Below are positions 10,900 to 19,930 of a stretch of 64,000 bases of DNA, piece by piece. A program made the position numbers and the translations under genes. The notes beneath the pieces were generated by a model. It searched no databases. It worked only from the letters and a program-made list of their open reading frames with translations, and had not been told where the DNA came from. The first letter of the stretch is position 1. Every line of letters begins with the position of its first letter. This DNA comes from Amphiura filiformis (taxonomy: Eukaryota; Echinodermata; Ophiuroidea; Amphilepidida; Amphiuridae): contig NC_092631.1 in assembly GCF_039555335.1 (NCBI RefSeq), forward strand, positions 14,918,305 to 14,982,304, in the 5' to 3' direction.

Positions 10900-12951
10900 T
10901 CAAAATACACACCTAAATGGTGCCTCTTTAGTATGGATACGTTCGTGTTTCTTCAAATTACTTGACGTTGCGAAACCTTTGTTACAAAATGTACATTTAA
11001 AAGGCTTCTCTTTGGTATGTATACGTTCATGTCTCTTCAAGTCATTTGACCGTGTAAAGCCTTTGTTACAAAATATACACATAAAAGGCTTCTCTTTAGT
11101 ATGTATACGTTCATGTTTCTTCAAACTACCTGATTGTGCAAAGCCTTTGTTACAAAATGTACACATAAATGGTTTCTCATTAGTATGAATTCTTTCATGT
11201 ATCTTCAAACTACCTGACGTTGTGAAACCTTTGTTACAAAACGTACACTTATAAGGATTCTCCTTGGTATGGATACGTTCATGTTCCTTCAAACTACCTG
11301 ACGTTGTGAAGCCTTTGCTACAAAATTTACACCTAAAAGGTTTCTCTCCAGTATGAATTCTTTCATGTACCTTCAAATTACCTGACGTTGTGAATCCTTT
11401 GTTACAAAATGTACACCTAAAAGGCTTCTCTTTAGTGTGTATACGTTCATGCTCCTTCAAATTACCCGAGGTTGTGAAGCCTTTGTTACAAAACGTACAC
11501 TTACAAGGCTTTTCCTTGGTATTTTTGCATTCATGCTCCTTCAAGTGACCTGACAAAGTAAAGCTTTTATTGCAAAATGTGCATATAAAAGGTGTCTCTC
11601 CAGTATGAACATGTACCTTCAATCTATCTGACGATATGAAGCCTTTGTAACCAAATGTACACCTAAAAGGCTTCTCTTTAGTATGTATACGTTCATGTTT
11701 CTTCAAACTACCTGATTGTGTAAAGCCTTTGTTACAAAATTTACACATAAATGGCTTCTCTTTAGTATGTATACGTTCATGTTCCTTCAAATGACCTGAT
11801 TGTGTAAAGCCTTTGTTACAAAATGTACACCTAAAAGGCTTCTCATTAGAATGTATACGTTCATGTATCTTCAAACTACCTGACTCTGTGAAACCTTTGT
11901 TACAAATTGTACATCTAAATGGCTTCTCTTTAGTGTGTATACGTTCATGTTTCTTTAAATCACCTGATCGTGTGAAGCCTTTGTTACAAAATGTACACCT
12001 AAAAGGCTTCTCATTAGAATGTATACGTTCATGTATCTTCAAACTACCTGACCGTGCAAAGCATTGATTACAAAATGTACACCTAAAAGGCTTTTCTTTA
12101 GTATGAATACGTCCATGTTCCTTCAAATGACCTGACGTTGTGAAGCCTTTGCTACAAAATGTACACTTAAAAGGTTTCTCTCCGGTATGAATACGTTCAT
12201 GTGTCTTCAAATTACTTGACGTTGTGAATCCTTTGTTACAAAATGAACACCTAAACGGCTTCTCTTTAGAATGAATACGTTCATGTTCCTTCAAATGACA
12301 TGACTGTGTAAAGCCTTTGTTACAAAATGAACATTTAAAAGGCTTCTCTTTAGTATGAATACGTTCATGTGTTTCTAAATTACTTGAGGTTGTGAAACAT
12401 TTGTCACAAAATGTACATGCAAAATGTTTTTCCTTGTTTAATCCTTTATCCATCGGGTAGTTTTTTCCTCGTCTCCTGGATGATTCCCCTGATGCGACAG
12501 AAGACTTTGAGTCGTAATTCCTTGGCCGATCGCTACGTTTACAATGATTCAGTTTACCCTGCCTATCATGTAGCTGTTTTCCGCACCTCGTCTTGAGTTT
12601 AGAAATAGTGACACCTTTCTTTGCATTCTTATTTGAAGTTTTCTTTCCACCTTGGTGCTTCCTGTTAAGCTGTTGGAATGGTTCATGCGTGTCTTCAAGT
12701 CCTGCCTTGTTTCTCTTCTGCTGTTTGTTTCTTGACTTTTGCATATTGCATTCACTACGTTTCGTCTGCTGAGCCATGGACGTCATGTATCTTGGTTTGC
12801 TCCTGTAGTCATACCAGTAAGGACGGATTCCCATTTCATGGTGTCTTTTATGAGACAAATATCGTAACACTTTGTTGTAAAATCTCTGCCCGCAATATTT
12901 ACATACATGCGGCATTAAGTAGTCCCACTCACGTGGACGTCTTTTTGGCAT
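10900..12951 (-). CDS. ZNF1, C2H2 zinc-finger protein with 18 fingers
   Basis: A predicted nuclear DNA-binding protein of 683 residues. The ATG chosen is at 12951; the open frame extends further upstream only through a TTG and across a splice-acceptor-like sequence. The basic N-terminal domain (about 1-60) begins MPKRRPREWDYLMPHVCKYC and holds one isolated C2H2-like motif (C17, C20, H34, H38, with 13 instead of 12 residues between C and H). A Lys/Arg-rich, probably disordered region (60-175, with NKQQKRNK as a possible nuclear signal) precedes 18 tandem fingers of 28 residues, joined mainly by TKEKP rather than TGEKP. Finger 10 has lost its second Cys and shortened its His spacing, and finger 11 lacks its last His. 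The stop falls where finger 19 should have its second Cys (CVF then TGA). No KRAB, SCAN, BTB, ZAD or SET domain is visible. Paralogues are ZNF2, ZNF3 and ZNF4. The DNA target is unknown. Confidence 0.92.
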   Translation of the reverse strand: MPKRRPREWDYLMPHVCKYCGQRFYNKVLRYLSHKRHHEMGIRPYWYDYRSKPRYMTSMAQQTKRSECNMQKSRNKQQKRNKAGLEDTHEPFQQLNRKHQGGKKTSNKNAKKGVTISKLKTRCGKQLHDRQGKLNHCKRSDRPRNYDSKSSVASGESSRRRGKNYPMDKGLNKEKHFACTFCDKCFTTSSNLETHERIHTKEKPFKCSFCNKGFTQSCHLKEHERIHSKEKPFRCSFCNKGFTTSSNLKTHERIHTGEKPFKCTFCSKGFTTSGHLKEHGRIHTKEKPFRCTFCNQCFARSGSLKIHERIHSNEKPFRCTFCNKGFTRSGDLKKHERIHTKEKPFRCTICNKGFTESGSLKIHERIHSNEKPFRCTFCNKGFTQSGHLKEHERIHTKEKPFMCKFCNKGFTQSGSLKKHERIHTKEKPFRCTFGYKGFISSDRLKVHVHTGETPFICTFCNKSFTLSGHLKEHECKNTKEKPCKCTFCNKGFTTSGNLKEHERIHTKEKPFRCTFCNKGFTTSGNLKVHERIHTGEKPFRCKFCSKGFTTSGSLKEHERIHTKENPYKCTFCNKGFTTSGSLKIHERIHTNEKPFMCTFCNKGFAQSGSLKKHERIHTKEKPFMCIFCNKGFTRSNDLKRHERIHTKEKPFKCTFCNKGFATSSNLKKHERIHTKEAPFRCVF

Positions 12952-12976
12952 TGTCTGTAACGGAAACAAGCAAAAA
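12952..12976 (-). other. Splice acceptor before the ZNF1 coding exon
   Basis: On the minus strand a pyrimidine-rich tract (TTGCTTGTTTCCGTTACAG) ends in CAG three bases before the ATG. The same arrangement is kept before ZNF2 (22512-22535), ZNF3 (34585-34608) and ZNF4 (about 59656-59680), while neighbouring bases vary. This supports an upstream 5' exon. Confidence 0.6.
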
Positions 12977-13000
12977 ATGCATACGATTAGCGAAAGAAAT

Positions 13001-14075
13001 ACTATACAGGGTGTATCAAAATAAAGTATACAGTTTGAAATGTGCCACTAGCTTAAAAGGTGAGGCATTCGGTCAAAATGCTAGAGTTGATAGCTGAATC
13101 TACATCTTGTCCTCCCACAACTGTAAAATAACTGGCGTGTGACCACTAATATGGACTCAGTTGCTAGTAAAAAGGCGAGTAAAAATGCAGTTGTTCGAAG
13201 TCTCTTACAATCAAAGCAACATGAAAATCACATGTTTGACCCCGGGGGGGGCACTTCAATATGGATATAGGTGTAGGGCTGTCACTTTCGCACTAAGGGG
13301 CATACGGTGAGAGCAAAATGTATAAAATATGGGGTCATTGGGTGAGAGCATGATTTTTGGCATTCGGTGAGAGCAAAATGGAAAAAAATATGGGGTCATA
13401 AATGGAATCTTTAAGTGAGAGCCAAAACAGCGACGCAAAAACCTCGAAAATCGAATTTCTAGTTCTAAATGGCTTCAAATTACATTGTTTTTCAAAATAA
13501 GTAACAAAATCAGTGATAAATGAAAGTTTCTGTTCAAATTGAACTTGTAAGGGTCTTTGGGTGACAGATCAAATGGAAAAATAGGGGGTCTTCGGGTGAC
13601 AGAGTATGTGTTCATAAAAAAAAAATGGGGTCTTTAGGTGACAGCGATGCTGAAAAAGGGGGTCTTAACAGCCCTACATACGCGTCACCCCCAAAGTTGG
13701 AGTGCCCCCCCGGTGACCACCATTCCTCTGCTCCATCATATCAGCTCTCCTGACATTCACACGACGTCTTATGGAAGGTCTGTTCTGCATGCGGATGTCA
13801 ACTTGTGCAATATCTGGAGTTCATCAAGGTCTGAGGACTTATGAAACCCTTTCATTTCAAATAGCCCCACAAGAAGAAACCTGGAGGCGTAAGATCAGGG
13901 GATCTTAGGGGCCATCCCATTTGGTGCTTTAAAGCAATCACACGATTGCCAAACAATTCTGCAAGGTCGCAAAAATAGCCACTGTGTCCTTATTGATAGT
14001 CACACGCCAGTAATTTTTACAGTTGTGGGAGGACAAGGTGTTGATTCAGCTATCAATTAAAACATTTTCACAAAA
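13001..14075 (-). mobile_element. Decayed Tc1/mariner-like transposon in the ZNF1 intron
   Basis: The left end at 13003 reads CAGGGTGTATCAAAATAAAG, a typical terminus of mariner-like elements. On the minus strand, around 13725-13990, remnants of the transposase C-terminal region are visible in broken frames; copies in units 3 and 4 are clearer (FFLWG-like and RNGGH motifs). About 60 bp at 13080-13143 are repeated in inverse orientation at 13984-14050 (ACAGTTGTGGGAGGACAAGG and flanks), so the remnant is bracketed by inverted repeats. A 0.48-kb CCCCGGGGG element is inserted inside. It is inactive. Confidence 0.65.
13230..13712. mobile_element. CCCCGGGGG element in the ZNF1 intron
   Basis: This is a second copy of the 10209 family with the same ends (GGGGGGGGCACTTCAATATG, and AGTTGGAGTGCCCCCCC) and the same GGGGTCATTGGGTGAGAGC internal repeats. 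Compared with units 3 and 4, about 100 bp of flanking transposon sequence is missing beside it, so insertion was accompanied or followed by a deletion. ZNF2 has a right-truncated copy at the same place (22802-23190). Confidence 0.8.
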
Positions 14076-14099
14076 TACCTCATACTTATCAAATTTTTG

Positions 14100-14120
14100 T
14101 GGCGGGAAATAATCCCGCCA
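14100..14120. promoter_or_regulatory. Conserved E2F-like palindrome in unit 1
   Basis: The perfect palindrome GGCGGGAAATAATCCCGCC contains the E2F core GGCGGGAAA in both orientations. It is kept base for base in units 3 (35263-35283) and 4 (60401-60421). It could also be only an inverted-repeat relic. A regulatory role is inferred, not shown. Confidence 0.35.
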
Positions 14121-14900
14121 AAATATTAAATCTTTTCCCACAACTAAATATCATAGTCAGGAAATTATTGATTCATCTGGTAGGTTAGATCACAACTTTC
14201 ATAGTTGTAATTATCCCAGATAATTCTTGATTTGGTTTTACAGAGTCTTAGATTGTCGAGGTTTTTGATCAAAAAACGATACTCGGTGTATTTTGAAACT
14301 CGAGGCCATAACTCTTCTTAAATTAGTCCCGGTAATCAGTTTCCCAGTCTGTAACACTGACTAGCACACTTCTATAGTTGAGTGCCCCAGGTCTTTCTCC
14401 CATATGTAGGTATCTCTAAGGTATGTCATATAAAATTCACCCGAGGATAACATTGCACCTCCATTTTCATCATCGTCAATAATTTGTCATCATCATAATT
14501 ATGATCTTCAAGTTCAACTTTTAAAAACGGGTGATGCATGTGTCACAAACCAGAAACAACATCGAACATATAAAAACTGGATCTGGCAGATGATCTTATT
14601 CATCATCATTAATTTGTCAGAATCGATCAATAATTGCTACATCTTAAATTTCACATTTTTTACATTATCCGTCAACTTGAAAACAGAGATAGCAAAAAGA
14701 AAAGAAACAAAAACAGAAAACAAAAAACAAAACAAAACAAAAAATAAAAACAGCCCCACATACACCCCCGCAAATGAATAATAACCATCGAGCAAGGTCC
14801 GAAACATGAATCTTATGTAGGTAGGCCTATATACAAGACTAGTGTACTGTAATGTGTTTTACACTCGGGTTTTATAATCTTTGGTTTTAAAGCCAATGTA
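14121..14900 (-). other. ZNF1 intron, conserved between units
   Basis: This stretch has no coding content. It is nearly identical to 35284-35632 and 60422-61250 and contains an A-rich tract (14690-14760, with AAAACAAAAC repeats) that varies in length between units. It is read as intron sequence between the candidate 5' exon and the coding exon. Confidence 0.5.
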
Positions 14901-14910
14901 ACTTACTCAC

Positions 14911-15075
14911 CATTATGATGGATATCTTGACCAAAATTCTACGCACGATGATTAACGTACACCAACGACACCATTAAATGTCCGCAACACGGGGCAAATA
15001 GCAGACAACAAGAGCTTTTAAAGAACTGACTGACTGAAACTCATCAGGTTACTCAGGTAGTTAAAGTTCAGTTCC
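14911..15075 (-). other. Candidate 5' exon of ZNF1
   Basis: On the minus strand the sequence ATG is followed directly by the splice donor GTGAGTAAGT (14901-14910). Joining this ATG to the acceptor before the coding exon gives ATG-ACA-ATG, which stays in frame with the ZNF open frame. Upstream of it is a conserved stretch with TCAGTCAGTC, an initiator-like motif. Unit 1 has lost about 34 bp just upstream of the ATG that units 2-4 keep. The exon's 5' limit is not known. Confidence 0.45.
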
Positions 15076-16025
15076 GAATACTACACGGTTTAATTCCCAG
15101 CCAGCAAGCTTATTCCGCTTGACAACAGCATGCATGGATGATGCATTCAGATGATCCTACTTGACTTTCATGACAACGATGCATGCGTATTGTTATTTAA
15201 AAATAACATGATCAATTGATTAAGGATAAACTAGCTATCACGTTCGATCGATCGATTGATCGATGCAAAAAATGTTTGAGGATGTCTATTTTGGAATATT
15301 TATGATTGAATAAAAATTCCTTTATAATAAAAATTCCTTTAAAAAAAGGAATGGGGCAGCCAATGGGAGCTTTGATGTGATGTGCTGAAATGTAACCGTT
15401 TGGATACAATCTTCTTCTTTAAAACAATAATGTAACATTAGCATAGTAAGCAAAGAAAGATTAGGAAATGTAAGACATATTTATAACAGTGAGAGAGGTG
15501 CAAAATTGTACTTCATGTGATGTAAGAGGATTGGTTTTAAATAAAAAACGAGTGTAGATCAGGTCACCATTTCGGTTACTATTGTTAGGAAATCATGTTG
15601 GGGGGGGGGGGGTTGTTGGAATAGAATTATTTTATTCAGAATACAGGTTTGCATATTTAATTCTTAAGGATTGTTATCCAAGTGGACATATGATATAACG
15701 GTAGGTTGTAATACCTGACAATGTTGCATGCCTGGGGTCCATTCGCGAAACTTAACGAAGCTTCGTAAGTCTCGAAATCGTTCGTAACACGCAAGTTTTT
15801 TCATCGATCGAACGTGATCATAGTTTAAAAAGTACCCATTTTCTCGCGCTTCGCGCGCATCTATACCATATAAAACCTATTATCCCCCTATGTCGATTGT
15901 AATCACTGCACTGATCAAACGATATCAGCTGTCATGATTGAATACAAATGCTCGTATATCTATAGTAAACAAATCAACGCAATGAACCCAGATCATCTTT
16001 GTTTTATTGTAAATTGTGAAGTGAC
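15076..16025. other. Unit flank with inverted CGATCGATC segments, no gene
   Basis: This region is shared with the other units. It carries the motif CACGTTCGATCGATCGATTG (about 15240) and its inverted partner TTTTTTCATCGATCGAACGT (about 15796), so the two face each other. Similar pairs exist in unit 3 (43830 and 47520) and unit 4 (61560 and 63780). A G run lies at 15600-15612. GCGCTTCGCGCGC at about 15848 recurs at 63825. No coding sequence is seen. Confidence 0.55.
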
Positions 16026-16029
16026 TTAA

Positions 16030-16390
16030 GATGGTACTACACCCCCTGATATATTTTGTGACTAATTTTTCATTTTTCTCAAAAGATAACTACACACTGG
16101 TAACAGTGTGTAGTTATATTATAGGGGCAAAGAATCCAATTACTTCACTGAATTTTCAGTGTTTCAAGACAAGTGGTTGTCTCCACATGGAGCGACCGTC
16201 TAAACAAACAAACATTCTAGCGGTACCTCTTTTCTTATCATAAATAACGTACTGCTTGCCATTGAAATTCCAGTGTAGTAACTGGATTCCTTGACCCTAT
16301 AATATACATGACTTTTGTTACCAGTGTTTTTTTATTTTTTGAGAAAAATGTAAAAATAGTCACAAATTTATCAAGGGGTGTAGTACCACC
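16030..16390. mobile_element. TTAA-flanked MITE
   Basis: The ends are GATGGTACTACACCCCCTGA and (inverted) TATCAAGGGGTGTAGTACCA. TTAA flanks both sides (16026-16029 and 16391-16394). The arms remain similar inward for about 120 bp around TTTGTGACTA and TTACCAGTGT. TTAA duplications are the hallmark of piggyBac-type transposases. There is no coding capacity. Confidence 0.8.
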
Positions 16391-16394
16391 TTAA

Positions 16395-16921
16395 TGTGAC
16401 GTAGGCAAAACAATTATGTGACAACATGATAACAGGGTGATTCACTCTTATTGTTATTATTATTTCTATTCGAATGAATTATTGCCGCAATATTAACCTC
16501 AACATAAAGCCTGATACAGCTTTTAGTTTGCGACACATGTTTTAAGTCAAACAGAATGCTGGTAAATATATTGTTTTTAAAATTCTAAAATCAGAAATGA
16601 AAAGTATATCTTAGACTAACTTTTAGGTTTGTTTTATTTTTTAATGACATGGGCCAGATACACACTGTTCTTTTAAGAACTTTGAATGATTGAACAGATG
16701 AAATTACAATTTTCATTCCATGCACCAAAATGTTTTGAAAATATAGAAACATAAGTTCTTTAGAGTTAACATAGCAACTAGGAAACATGAAATAGCTGTA
16801 TTTCTCCAGTTATATAACAACTGCTTGGAGCACTTCATTTTTGTTCAATCAGTCACTATCTGGTACATGGCACTATAGCATTGTAATGTGTACATGTCAA
16901 GCTAATGGTATTGGACATTTC
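16395..16921. other. Unit flank, no gene
   Basis: This stretch is closely similar to 31340-31800 in unit 2 (for example ATTGCCGCAATATTAACCTC, and TTGTTCTTTTAAGAACTTTG). No open frame of interest is present. Confidence 0.5.
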
Positions 16922-16927
16922 AGAACA

Positions 16928-16961
<34 letters not shown>

Positions 16962-16962
16962 T

Positions 16963-17049
<87 letters not shown>

Positions 17050-17470
17050 AAAGTTCTTAGGGCGCAATTCGCAAAGAAAGCATCGTTGCGCTTACAGTAA
17101 AAAAACAAATACATAAGAAAACCAGTTCAGAATAAAACAGTTCAGAATAAATAAGTTTTGAGTCTCTGTTTGAAAAGAGTGACCGATGGCGAAAGTCTGA
17201 TTTCTGTTGGTAATGAGTTCCAGCGCTTAACACCAGCTACAGGGAAACGACGATCACCGGCGACACTGATGGATCTATCAGCCAGGAGACGCGTGGTGTC
17301 ATTACTTGATCTGAGAGTCCTTTGAGGAATATATGGAGTCAGTTTGTTGGAGATGTACTTCGGAGCAAGGTTGTTGAAAGACTTGTAGATATACAGAAGA
17401 ATTTTGAAACTGATGCGTTTATCAATGCTGAGCCAGTGGAGAGATGAGACTAATGGGTGAGCTTCGACAA
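16922..17470 (-). mobile_element. 3' fragment of an L2/CR1-type LINE with (TAG)n tail
   Basis: On the minus strand 17462-17145 encodes about 100 residues of a typical LINE reverse-transcriptase C-terminus: LHWLSIDKRISFKILLYIYK, LAPKYISNKLTPY, LRSSND, VKRWNSLPTEIRLSPS, then FKQRLKTYLF and a stop. A short 3' untranslated part follows and the copy ends in a trinucleotide tail, seen on the + strand as (CTA)n at 16926-17050. The 5' part is missing. Unit 2 lacks the insertion: its flanks join at about 31797. The trinucleotide open frame (poly-Thr) is an artefact. Confidence 0.8.
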
Positions 17471-17524
17471 CTAGCGGGACCGTTACTTACATGTATACAA
17501 ATCTGATAGTAGTGCACCGTTTAA

Positions 17525-18142
17525 GGGATCTGGAATGAGCGTTTTGATCGTTTCGACAGTATTTTTTGTGGGACATGAGAGCACCTCAGACATATCGAAT
17601 TGCATTCTGAATACGAGGAATGTCTTTCTGATATCAAATAATTTTCATTTTTCGATATAATACAAATTTTATGACAAAGTAAAAGTAATATTTTTCACAT
17701 TTTTGATATATAACAGTGCTCGAAGTAAATTTTATAAATCTAATGATATATTCTTAAAGTGTATGTAGCTGGGAGGAAAAGCTGAAGATATGGATTTTTT
17801 TTTCCCAAAAAGACCTAATTGATTTGGTGTTTTGGGGAAAAAAATTCATATCTTCAATACGAAAGGTCAAAATTTTCAATTGATCGTCGGCTTTTCATTC
17901 CACCTACATACACTTTAAGTATAAATCATCAGATATATAACGTTTACTTCGAGTACTGTTAAATATCAAAAATATCAATTTCTAATCATTTGCCATAAAA
18001 TGTGTATTACATTGCGAATTTCAAAAAATCAAAATTATTTGATATCAGAAGGACATTCTTCGTATTCAGAATGCAATTCGATATGTCTGATGTGCTCTAA
18101 TGTCCCACAATAAATACTGTCCAAACGTTCATACCCCAGCCC
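17525..18142. mobile_element. Fold-back MITE, TTAA target duplication
   Basis: TTAA lies at 17521-17524 and 18143-18146. The arms are inverted over 130 bp or more, including CATATCGAATTGCATTCTGA and GATATCAAATAATTTT. Unit 2 keeps the uninterrupted TTAA target at about 31850. A lone end of the same family (TTAAGGGCTGGGGTATGAGC) lies near 47808. No transposase is present. Confidence 0.85.
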
Positions 18143-18146
18143 TTAA

Positions 18147-18344
18147 CGTCTGTTCGGACATTTAAGAGATGTCCGTTCATACCCTTAATTGGCTTTGCAT
18201 TATTACAAGACTCGTAGTTAGTTCAGTGTACAAGTGACTGATTTGAAAATGTATACAGGGTTGTGCTCCAAGCACTCTCAGTGAAAACAATTCTAACTAT
18301 TTTATGTTTAAAATTTATTTGGTAAATTAGATATAACAATAACT
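18147..18344. other. Left edge of satellite B in unit 2
   Basis: Unit flank sequence, similar to 31860-32084 of unit 3, with shared motifs TTTGCATTATTACAAG and GCACTCTCAGTGAAAAC. No gene is seen. Confidence 0.5.
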
Positions 18345-19735
18345 GTACAGGTAGTACAACAGTAACTGCAGTAACTGTGACCAGAGGCAGTTTAACAGTA
18401 ACTGTGATAAGAGGTAGTTCAACAGTACCTGTGATCACAGGTAGTTCATCAGTAACTGTGATCAGAGGTAGTTCAACAGTACCTGTGATCAGAGGTAGTT
18501 CAGCAGTAACTGTGATCAGAGGTAGTTCAACAGTAGGCCTACCCGTGATCAGAGGTAGTTCAACAGTACCTGTGATCAGAGGTAGTTTAACAGGAACTGT
18601 GATCAGAGGTAGTTCATCCGTAACTGTGATCAGTGGAAGTTCAACAGTACCTGTGATCAGAGGTAGTTCAAGAGTACCCGTTATCAGAGGTAGTTGAACA
18701 GTACCTGTGATCAGAGGTAGTTTAACAGGAACTGTGATCAGAGGTAGTTCATCCGTAACTGTGATCAGTGGAAGTTCAACAGTACCTGTGATCAGAGGTA
18801 GTTCAACAGAGACTGTGATCAGAGGTAGTTTAACAGTAACTGTGATCAGAGGTATTTCAACAGTACCTGTAATCAGAGGTAGTGCAACAGTAACTGTGAT
18901 TAGAGGTAGTTCAACAACAGTAACTGTGATCAGAGGTAGTTCAACAGTAACTGTGATCAGAGCAAGTTCAACAGTATCTGTGATCAGAGGTAGTTCAACA
19001 GTACCTGTGATCAGAGGTAGTTCAACAGTACCTCAGGTCAGATATAGTTTAACAGTAACTGTGATCAGAGGTAATTCAACAGTAACTGTGATCAGAGGTA
19101 GTTCAGTACCTGTGATCAGAGGTAGTTCAACAGTATATGTGATCAGAGGTAGTTCAACAGTACCTGTGATCAGAGGTAGTTCAACAGTAACTGTGATCAG
19201 AGGTAGTTCAACAGTAACTGTAATAAGAGAAAGTTCAACAGTATCTGTGATCAGAGGTAGTTTAACAGCATCTAGTACCTGTGATCAGAGGTAGTTCAAC
19301 AGTACCTCAGGTCAGATATAGTTTAACAGTAACTGTGATCAGAGGTAATTCAACAGTAACTGTGATCAGAGGTAGTTCAACAGCATCTAGTACCTGTGAT
19401 CAGAGGTAGTTCAGTACCTGTGATCAGAGGTAGTTCAACAGTATCTGTGATCAGAGGTAGTTTAACAGTAACTGTGATCAGAGGTAGTGCAACAGTACCT
19501 GTGATCAGAGGTAGTTCAACAGTACCTCAGATCAGAAATAGTTTAACAGTAACTGGTAGGTCAACACTTATCATTAACTGTAACCACATGTAGTGCAACA
19601 GTAAATTGTGATCAGAAGTTGTTCAACAATAACTGTGATCAGAGGTAGTACAAAATGTGATCAGAGGTAGTTCAATAGTAACTGTGATCAGGGGTAGTTC
19701 ATGTAATATAGTACATGTGGTACCTGTAATAAGAA
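18345..19735. repeat. Satellite B, long 27-bp array before ZNF2
   Basis: About 50 copies of a 27-bp unit, GTGATCAGAGGTAGTTCAAC plus AGTACCT or AGTAACT. Each copy contains the palindrome TGATCA. A higher-order period of 135 bp (five units) is visible: the variant with TTTAACAGGAACTG occurs at 18586 and 18721. Because 27 is divisible by 3, several frames stay open and give 9-residue repeat peptides such as VIRGSSTVP. These are not credible genes. Confidence 0.93.
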
Positions 19736-19737
19736 GG

Positions 19738-19930
19738 TGATCAGCACGTCTATACGCTTCATGCTCCTTCAAATGACCTGACTTTGTGAAGCCTTTATTA
19801 CCAAATGTATATACTTATGGTAAGTCTTATCGTTCGTGTGGAAATACGTTTCCCTACAGTATGAATTCTTTCATGTTTCTCCTTAATTACCTGACGTTGT
19901 GAAACCTTTGTTACATACACTTAAAGCCTT
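19738..19930 (-). pseudogene. Zinc-finger remnants downstream of ZNF2
   Basis: On the minus strand parts of two fingers remain: one with GFTKSGHLKEHEA around 19745-19805 and one with KGFTTSGN around 19870-19912. The first abuts satellite B directly. The remnants are separated from ZNF2 by about 0.95 kb of inserted repeat sequence. Confidence 0.7.

Noticed and set aside
10811-12067. Plus-strand frames such as LLQNVHLKGFSLVCIRSC
   Set aside because: Antisense shadows of the zinc-finger array; they recur wherever the fingers do.
12952-12969. Longer ZNF1 starting MFPLQT
   Set aside because: The first codon is TTG and the stretch is the splice acceptor; the ATG at 12951 is the supported start.
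13003-13022. CAGGGTGTATCAAAATAAAG as a ZNF promoter element
   Set aside because: It is the terminus of a mariner-like transposon, and the candidate 5' exon lies about 2 kb further upstream.
16841-17116. Poly-threonine protein
   Set aside because: It is a reading of the (CTA)n tail of a LINE fragment.
18377-19593. Open frames encoding repeated VIRGSSTVP peptides as a repeat protein gene
   Set aside because: A 27-bp repeat without stops stays open in several frames on both strands; there is no start context, domain or unit-to-unit conservation of frame.
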